Source: Rhizobium sp. EC-SD404
GTDB lineage: Bacteria; Pseudomonadota; Alphaproteobacteria; Rhizobiales; Rhizobiaceae
Reading direction: 5' to 3'
Assembly (NCBI RefSeq): GCF_902498825.1
Contig: NZ_LR701459.1
Coordinates: 1,494,001 to 1,558,000 of the forward strand
DNA length: 64,000 nucleotides
The notes beneath the pieces are model-generated. The model did not search any database. It was not told where the DNA came from and saw nothing but the letters and a program-made list of their open reading frames with translations. The position numbers were made by a program, and so were the translations under genes. Each line of letters begins with the position of its first letter. The first letter of the stretch is position 1. Below, one piece after another: positions 58,267 through 64,000 of this stretch.

Positions 58267-59241
58267 TTATTCGGCCGCTTCCGCGATGTGGACGTAGCCT
58301 GCAAGGTATCGTTCCACCTCGAGCGCTGCCATGCAGCCCATGCCCGCTGCCGTAACGGCCTGTCGATAGATGTCGTCTGTGACGTCGCCCGCGGCGAAGA
58401 TACCCGGCACGTCGGTCGCCGTCGAATCCGGTGCGCTCCAGAGATAGCCGTTCGGCTTCATCCGGAGCTTGTCCTTGAACAGATCCACGGCCGGCGCGTG
58501 CCCGATCGCGACGAAGACGCCATCGACAGCCAGATCCTTGATCTCGCCCGTCTGCGTGTCCTTCAGCCGAACGCCCGTGACGGACGGGGGCATCGGATGC
58601 TTGGCCGGCGTCCCGGTGATCTCGTCGATGACGGCGTTCCACACGACCTTGACGTTTTCCTTGGCGAAGAGACGGTCCTGAAGAATGCGCTCCGCACGAA
58701 AACCCTCGCGCCGGTGAATGAGCGTGACGGATTTCGCGAGATTGGAAAGATAGAGCGCTTCCTCGACGGCGGTGTTGCCGCCCCCGACGACCGCGACGTC
58801 CTTGCCGCGATAGAAGAAGCCATCACAGGTGGCGCAGGCAGAGACGCCGAAGCCCATGAAGGTCTGCTCCGTCTCGATGCCAAGCCATTTCGCCTTGGCC
58901 CCGGTGGCGATGATCAGGGCATCGGCCGTGAAGACCTGCCCACCATCGGTGCGCACGCGGAAGGGGCGGCGGTCCGTCTCGACTTCGACGACGAGGTCGT
59001 TGACGATTTCGGCGCCCACATTGATGGCCTGATTGAGCATCTGCTCCATCATCCAGGGGCCTTGGACCGGATCGGCATAGCCAGGATAATTCTCCACATC
59101 CGTGGTGATCATCAACTGGCCGCCCTGTTCCATGCCGGCGATCACGATTGGCTGCAGCATGGCGCGGGCTGCGTAGATGGCGGCCGTGTAACCCGCGGGG
59201 CCGGAGCCGATGATCAGGACCGGCGTATGACGCTCGCTCAT
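58267..59241 (-). CDS. trxB: Thioredoxin-disulfide reductase
   Basis: A 324-residue low-molecular-weight flavoenzyme transferring electrons from NADPH to thioredoxin. FAD-binding GSGPAGYTAAIYAARA at the N-terminus, redox-active disulfide CATCDG, NADPH-binding VVGGGNTAVEEALYLS and the C-terminal FAD motif GIFAAGDVTDDIYRQAVTA are all present. It lies 31 bp upstream of lsrB on the same strand, so both may be co-transcribed. Divergent from the Lrp gene. Confidence 0.96.
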   Translation of the reverse strand: MSERHTPVLIIGSGPAGYTAAIYAARAMLQPIVIAGMEQGGQLMITTDVENYPGYADPVQGPWMMEQMLNQAINVGAEIVNDLVVEVETDRRPFRVRTDGGQVFTADALIIATGAKAKWLGIETEQTFMGFGVSACATCDGFFYRGKDVAVVGGGNTAVEEALYLSNLAKSVTLIHRREGFRAERILQDRLFAKENVKVVWNAVIDEITGTPAKHPMPPSVTGVRLKDTQTGEIKDLAVDGVFVAIGHAPAVDLFKDKLRMKPNGYLWSAPDSTATDVPGIFAAGDVTDDIYRQAVTAAGMGCMAALEVERYLAGYVHIAEAAE

Positions 59242-59460
59242 GTCGGTAATGTCCTATTGGTCTTTGGTGACAGTGCATACCACCACTGTCGCTAATCTAC
59301 GAATGGGGGCGCTGCCGTTTCAAGGCGTACCCACGAGTTTCTCACAAGAGGTATCTCGCATTTGCGGCGATTGTGCTACTTGGAGACACAAGAATCGCCT
59401 CGCAATAAAGTTGCGCGAAACGGCGAAATGAACGCAATCTTATTGCCAGAGGCATCAGGA

Positions 59461-59931
59461 ATGGTATTTCGCGCTGATCTCGACGCGATCGATATGAAAA
59501 TCCTCCGCGAATTGCAGCGCGAAGGCCGGATCACCAATGTCGAATTGTCCGAACGCGTCGGGATCTCTGCTCCGCCTTGTCTGCGCCGGGTGCGCAAGCT
59601 GGAAGAGGCGGGGATCATTCGCGGCTACCGGGCGCTTATCAATGCACAGGCGCTGGGATACGACCTCGTCGCCTTCACCATGGTCGGCCTGATCCACCAG
59701 TCAGACGGGAATCTGAAGGAGTTCGCCGCCATGACCACGACTTGGCCGATCGTGCGCGCGGCGTGGATGGTGTCGGGCGAAAGCGACTTCCTGCTGCATT
59801 GTGTGGCAAAGGACCTGTCGAGCTTCCAGGATTTCGTCGTGGACACGCTGACGGCAGCACCGAATGTCGACACCGTCCGCACGATGCTGACCATCCGCCA
59901 GATCAAGGACGAAGGCGAAGTCGCCATCTAA
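59461..59931 (+). CDS. lrp: Lrp/AsnC-family regulator
   Basis: About 156 residues: an N-terminal winged helix (AIDMKILRELQREGRITNVE, RVGISAPPCLRRVRKLEEAG) and a C-terminal RAM/effector domain (FTMVGLIHQSDGNLKEFAAM, SGESDFLLHCVAKDL, VRTMLTIRQIKDEG). These proteins form octamers and respond to amino acids, often leucine. The ATG at 59461 is preferred, with GAGG about 11 bases upstream; an ATG at 59428 is possible. The lrp-trxB-lsrB order is conserved in rhizobia. Confidence 0.9.
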   Translation: MVFRADLDAIDMKILRELQREGRITNVELSERVGISAPPCLRRVRKLEEAGIIRGYRALINAQALGYDLVAFTMVGLIHQSDGNLKEFAAMTTTWPIVRAAWMVSGESDFLLHCVAKDLSSFQDFVVDTLTAAPNVDTVRTMLTIRQIKDEGEVAI

Positions 59932-60030
59932 GGCCGCACTACGAACGATCGAACTTCGAAAACGATCGAGGCGCAGCGGTTTCCCGCCACGCCTTGGTCG
60001 ATCATCCTGCGATGGGGTAGGGCTTTTGCC

Positions 60031-60507
60031 TCAGCCCCAGTTGATCGCGAGGATTTCGTAGGCCTTGGAGCCACCCGGCGCGTTCACCTCGATCGAATCT
60101 CCGACGCTCTTGCCGATGAGGGCGCGCGAGATCGGTGAGGAAATCGAGATCCGGCCATCCTTCACGTCGGCTTCCTGGTCGCCGACGATCTGGTAGGTCT
60201 TTTCTTCCTCGGTATCTTCGTCGACGAGCTTGACCGTCGCGCCGAATTTCACCGTGTCGCCCGACATCTTGGTCAAATCGATCACTTCAGCGCGCGCCAG
60301 CAGGTCTTCGACCTCGGCGATCCGGCCCTCATTGTGGCTCTGCGCTTCCTTGGCGGCATGATATTCCGCGTTTTCCGACAGATCGCCATGGGCGCGAGCC
60401 TCGGAGATCGCCTCGATGATGCGCGGGCGCTCTTCCTGCTGGCGCACGCGCAGCTCTTCCTGCAGCTTCTTGAAGCCGGAAGGCGTCATGGGCACTTTGT
60501 CGACCAT
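60031..60507 (-). CDS. greA: Transcription elongation factor GreA
   Basis: A 158-residue factor that rescues backtracked RNA polymerase by stimulating transcript cleavage. The coiled-coil N-terminal domain has the acidic tip ([15 protein letters not shown]) and the C-terminal FKBP-like domain has [18 protein letters not shown]. It lies downstream of carB on the same strand with a carB terminator between, so it is probably a separate transcript. Confidence 0.96.
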   Translation of the reverse strand: MVDKVPMTPSGFKKLQEELRVRQQEERPRIIEAISEARAHGDLSENAEYHAAKEAQSHNEGRIAEVEDLLARAEVIDLTKMSGDTVKFGATVKLVDEDTEEEKTYQIVGDQEADVKDGRISISSPISRALIGKSVGDSIEVNAPGGSKAYEILAINWG

Positions 60508-60593
60508 CGTCGTATCCCTTTCCGTATCGTCCCCGAACCCACAGCACGATCCCGCGGCCCGGTGCTCGGACCGCTGCTAAGTGCTGTGTCGGG

Positions 60594-60635
60594 CAAAAAA
60601 GAAAACGGTTCTCGAGCAGTGATCTCGGAACCGTT
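60594..60635 (-). terminator. Terminator of carB
   Basis: On the minus strand AACGGTTC-CGAG pairs with CTCG-A-GAACCGTT, a 12-bp stem with one bulge, followed by TTCTTTTTT. It ends about 120 bp past the carB stop and just upstream of the greA leader. Confidence 0.8.
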
Positions 60636-60716
60636 CTCGCTGTCCATCGCCAGTGATTATCAAATAATGCCGTCGACTTCACCTGAAAAGATGCGATCGC
60701 ACGGATCGCACTCTTC

Positions 60717-63700
60717 TTAAGCGTTGAAATAACTCTGCAGAGGCCGCACTTCAAGATTTCCGGCCTTTAGTGCCGCAATCGCCTTGGCCGCAGCGACCGA
60801 TCCGGCCATGGTGGTGAAGTACGGCACCTTCTGCATCAGCGCTGCGCGGCGCAGCGATTTCGAATCAGACACGGCCTTGGCGCCATCGGTCGTGTTGATC
60901 ACAAGCTGGATTTGACGGTTGCGGATCGCGTCTTCGACATGCGGCCGACCTTCGAGAACCTTGTTCACCCGCTCCACCGCGATGCCGTGCTCCTTGAGGA
61001 AGCTGGCCGTGCCACTCGTCGCGATGACGCGGAAGCCGACAGAGACCAGCGTTTCGATGGCGGGGAGTACACGCTCCTTGTCGTCGTCCTTGACCGAGAC
61101 GAAGACCGCACCGTCTCGGGGCAGCTCCACGCCGGCGCCGAGCTGCGCCTTGGCGAAAGCCAGCGTGAAGTCACGGTCGAGGCCCATGACCTCACCGGTC
61201 GAGCGCATTTCCGGGCCGAGCAGCGTGTCCACGCCGGGGAAGCGGGCGAAGGGGAAGACGGCTTCCTTGACCGCGATATGGTCGAGCTTCTTGGGCTCAG
61301 CGGAGGCGCCGTAGGCAGCTAACGCTTCCGACAGCGTTTCGCCGGCCATGATGCGCGCGGCGATCTTGGCGATCGGCGCGCCGATGGTCTTGGCGACGAA
61401 GGGCACGGTGCGCGACGCGCGTGGATTGACCTCCAGCACGTAGATCGTGCCGTCCTTGACCGCGTACTGGACGTTCATCAGGCCGCCGACATGCAGCGCC
61501 TTGGCCAGCGCTTCCGTCTGCGTCTTCAGTTCGGCGACGATGTCGTCGGGCAGGGAGTAGACCGGGAGCGAGCAGGCGCTGTCGCCGGAATGGATGCCGG
61601 CTTCCTCGATGTGCTCCATGATGCCGCAGACATAGACGTTCTTGCCATCGCACAGGCAGTCGACGTCCACTTCGATGGCGTTGGTGAGATAGCTGTCGAA
61701 AAGCAGCGGGTTCTTGCCGAGTAACGTGTTGATCTGGCCCGTCTTGTCGTTCGGATAACGCGCCTTGATGTCTTCCGGTACCAGTTCGGGCACCGTGCCG
61801 AGCAGGTAGTTGGAAAGCGTCGTCTCGTCGCGGATGATCTGCATGGCGCGGCCGCCGAGCACGTAGGACGGGCGAACGACGAGCGGAAAGCCAATCTCAG
61901 CCGCCACGATGCGCGACTGCTCGACGGAGTAGGCGATGCCGTTCTTAGGCTGGGCCAGATCGAGCTTGACGAGAAGCTTCTGGAAGCGATCGCGGTCTTC
62001 GGCAAGGTCGATCATGTCGGGCGCCGTGCCGAGGATCGGGATGCCGGCCTTCTCAAGCGCGTCGGCGAGCTTCAGCGGCGTCTGGCCGCCGAACTGGACG
62101 ATGACGCCGTGAAGCGTGCCCTTGCTCTGTTCGACCCGCAGAATTTCCAGGACATCCTCGGCCGTCAGAGGTTCGAAATAAAGCCGATCGGAGGTGTCGT
62201 AATCGGTGGAGACGGTCTCGGGGTTGCAGTTGACCATGATCGCCTCGTAGCCGGCATCGGCGAGCGCGAATGCCGCGTGGCAGCAGCAGTAATCGAACTC
62301 GATGCCCTGGCCGATCCGGTTTGGGCCGCCACCGAGGATGACGACCTTCTTGCGGTCCGACACGAAGGCTTCCGAGCGCAGTTCTCCTGCAAAAGGCGTC
62401 TCGTAGGTCGAGTACATGTAGGCGGTAGGAGAAGCGAATTCGGCTGCGCAGGTGTCGATGCGCTTGAAGACGGGATGCACGTCGAGCCGGTCGCGCAGCT
62501 TGGTGACGTCCTTCTCGTTCTGGCCGGTGATGTTTGCCAGGCGGGCATCGGAGAAGCCCATGCTCTTCAGCATGCGCAGGTTTTCCGCATCCTGCGGCAG
62601 GCCATGGGCGCGTACGCGCGCTTCCATGTCGACGATCGCCTTGAGCTGGGCAAGGAACCACGGATCGATCTTGCAGCTCGCATAGATTTCGGCTTCGCTC
62701 ATGCCGAGACGCAACGCCTGGGCGACCATGCGAAGGCGGTTCGGCGTGGGCGTGCCGAGCGCGGCCTTGATCGCATTGCGGTCGTCGGATCTGTCGCCAT
62801 CGGTGCCGAGGCCCGGGATCTCGATCTCGTCGAGGCCGGTCAGGCCGGTTTCCAGGCCGCGCAGGGCCTTTTGCAGGCTTTCGGCGAAGGTACGGCCGAT
62901 CGCCATGACTTCGCCGACCGACTTCATCGCCGTGGTCAGCGTCGGTTCGGCGCCCGGGAACTTCTCGAACGCAAAGCGCGGGATCTTGGTGACGACGTAG
63001 TCGATCGACGGCTCGAAGGAGGCAGGCGTCGCACCGCCGGTGATGTCGTTGTCCAATTCGTCGAGCGTGTAGCCGACCGCAAGCTTCGCCGCGATCTTGG
63101 CGATCGGGAAGCCGGTGGCCTTCGACGCGAGCGCGGAGGAGCGCGAGACGCGCGGGTTCATCTCGATCACGACCAGGCGGCCATTGTCCGGATTGACGGC
63201 GAACTGCACGTTCGAACCGCCGGTCTCGACCCCGATCTCGCGCAGCACCGCGATCGAGGCGTTGCGCATGATCTGGTATTCCTTGTCCGTCAGCGTGAGC
63301 GCCGGCGCGACAGTGATAGAGTCGCCGGTATGCACGCCCATCGGATCGATGTTCTCGATGGAGCAGACGATGATGCAATTGTCCGCGTGATCGCGCACGA
63401 CCTCCATCTCGTACTCTTTCCAGCCGAGCACGCTTTCCTCGATCAGCACTTCGGTGGTCGGGGAGGCATCGAGGCCGGACGAGATGATGTCGAAGAATTC
63501 GGTGCGGTTATAGGCAATGCCGCCGCCGGTGCCGCCCATGGTGAAGGAGGGGCGGATGATGGCGGGCAGGCCGATCGTGTCGAGCGCCTGGGCAGCGATC
63601 GCCATCGCGTGGCTCATGTAGCGCTGCTTGCGGTCGCTTTCGCCGAGGTTCCACTGGGTTTCGAGGTCGTCGAGCGCCTTGTCGAGCGCGTCGCCCGAAT

Positions 63701-64000
63701 GCTCGGCGCGGATGTTTGCCTTCAGCGCATCATGCGCCTTGCGGTCTTCTTCCTTGATGGCGGTGGCATTGGCGAGCAGAGAGCGCGGCGTCTCGAGGCC
63801 GATCTTCTGCATCGCTTCGCGGAAGAGGGCGCGGTCCTCCGCCTTGTCGATCGCCTCGGGCTTGGCGCCGATCATCTCGACATTATAGCGTTCCAGCGTG
63901 CCCATGCGCTTCAAGGAAAGCGCCGTGTTCAACGCCGTCTGGCCACCCATGGTCGGGAGCAGCGCATCTGGGCGCTCCTTGGCGATGATCTTGGCGACGA
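60717..64000 (-). CDS. carB: Carbamoyl-phosphate synthase large subunit, 5' end missing
   Basis: The gene runs off the right edge. The visible part, 1094 residues, begins inside the first ATP-grasp lobe ([20 protein letters not shown]) and lacks about the first 90 residues. Two homologous ATP-grasp halves are seen ([20 protein letters not shown] in the first, [20 protein letters not shown] in the second), then the C-terminal MGS-like regulatory domain ([20 protein letters not shown]). It makes carbamoyl phosphate from bicarbonate, ammonia from CarA-bound glutamine and two ATP, for arginine and pyrimidines. The internal ATG at 63950 is not the start. Confidence 0.97.
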   Translation of the reverse strand, partial: VAKIIAKERPDALLPTMGGQTALNTALSLKRMGTLERYNVEMIGAKPEAIDKAEDRALFREAMQKIGLETPRSLLANATAIKEEDRKAHDALKANIRAEHSGDALDKALDDLETQWNLGESDRKQRYMSHAMAIAAQALDTIGLPAIIRPSFTMGGTGGGIAYNRTEFFDIISSGLDASPTTEVLIEESVLGWKEYEMEVVRDHADNCIIVCSIENIDPMGVHTGDSITVAPALTLTDKEYQIMRNASIAVLREIGVETGGSNVQFAVNPDNGRLVVIEMNPRVSRSSALASKATGFPIAKIAAKLAVGYTLDELDNDITGGATPASFEPSIDYVVTKIPRFAFEKFPGAEPTLTTAMKSVGEVMAIGRTFAESLQKALRGLETGLTGLDEIEIPGLGTDGDRSDDRNAIKAALGTPTPNRLRMVAQALRLGMSEAEIYASCKIDPWFLAQLKAIVDMEARVRAHGLPQDAENLRMLKSMGFSDARLANITGQNEKDVTKLRDRLDVHPVFKRIDTCAAEFASPTAYMYSTYETPFAGELRSEAFVSDRKKVVILGGGPNRIGQGIEFDYCCCHAAFALADAGYEAIMVNCNPETVSTDYDTSDRLYFEPLTAEDVLEILRVEQSKGTLHGVIVQFGGQTPLKLADALEKAGIPILGTAPDMIDLAEDRDRFQKLLVKLDLAQPKNGIAYSVEQSRIVAAEIGFPLVVRPSYVLGGRAMQIIRDETTLSNYLLGTVPELVPEDIKARYPNDKTGQINTLLGKNPLLFDSYLTNAIEVDVDCLCDGKNVYVCGIMEHIEEAGIHSGDSACSLPVYSLPDDIVAELKTQTEALAKALHVGGLMNVQYAVKDGTIYVLEVNPRASRTVPFVAKTIGAPIAKIAARIMAGETLSEALAAYGASAEPKKLDHIAVKEAVFPFARFPGVDTLLGPEMRSTGEVMGLDRDFTLAFAKAQLGAGVELPRDGAVFVSVKDDDKERVLPAIETLVSVGFRVIATSGTASFLKEHGIAVERVNKVLEGRPHVEDAIRNRQIQLVINTTDGAKAVSDSKSLRRAALMQKVPYFTTMAGSVAAAKAIAALKAGNLEVRPLQSYFNA

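Overview
The window is chromosomal DNA from an alphaproteobacterium of the order Hyphomicrobiales (Rhizobiales). The evidence is the high-GC coding style and several gene arrangements familiar from rhizobia, brucellae and aurantimonads: lsrB/vtlR-type LysR next to trxB and an Lrp gene; rplY-pth-ychF; the lgt-midA-pgeF block; petABC; a PetP/PetR-like pair next to ilvE; moxR-DUF58-DUF4159 opposite DUF1285-nudix-cca. I cannot assign a family or genus. Almost everything is core metabolism and housekeeping. I see no rRNA, tRNA, CRISPR array, prophage or insertion sequence.

Left edge (1-1.5 kb): the end of a membrane protein gene, then a small accessory module on the minus strand. It is a toxin-like gene with a C-terminal HHIVE (HNH/His-Me type) domain, interrupted by an in-frame TGA, followed at once by a DUF2019 HEAT-like protein that may be its immunity partner.

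1.7-20.4 kb: leuA with a leucine-rich leader peptide and pairing arms, coupled to an alpha/beta hydrolase; then a metallophosphoesterase, NUDIX, glutathionyl-hydroquinone reductase and GNAT genes; a four-gene moxR/von Willebrand A-type operon facing DUF1285-nudix-cca; DUF1059, hemF and trmL.

20.6-31.9 kb: two tandem ABC exporters, the cytochrome bc1 operon petABC with a terminator, apt, two overlapping MaoC genes, ychF, pth and rplY.

32-47 kb: chrA, ilvD, prs, a lipoprotein, a degenerate M24 (creatinase-fold) protein, pgeF, midA, lgt, ubiK, a YbjN protein, proC, a CsaA-like protein, a diguanylate cyclase, and a histidine kinase, response regulator and MarR regulator.

48-64 kb: ilvE, a membrane protein, an MBL hydrolase, BA14K, a cold-shock protein, an EamA transporter, DUF1176, DUF1499, an EAL phosphodiesterase, aspartate aminotransferase, lsrB/vtlR, trxB, lrp, greA and the 3' part of carB.

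The most interesting non-coding element lies between the aspartate aminotransferase gene and the LysR gene. A minus-strand stretch of about 117 nt has two anti-Shine-Dalgarno motifs and a strong intrinsic terminator, as expected for an AbcR (alpha-r15) small RNA beside its regulator. Other regulatory elements are a perfect palindrome upstream of the MarR gene and an 85-bp intergenic repeat present twice. Leucine/branched-chain genes (leuA, ilvD, ilvE) and c-di-GMP turnover genes (one GGDEF, one EAL) occur in the window but are not clustered.
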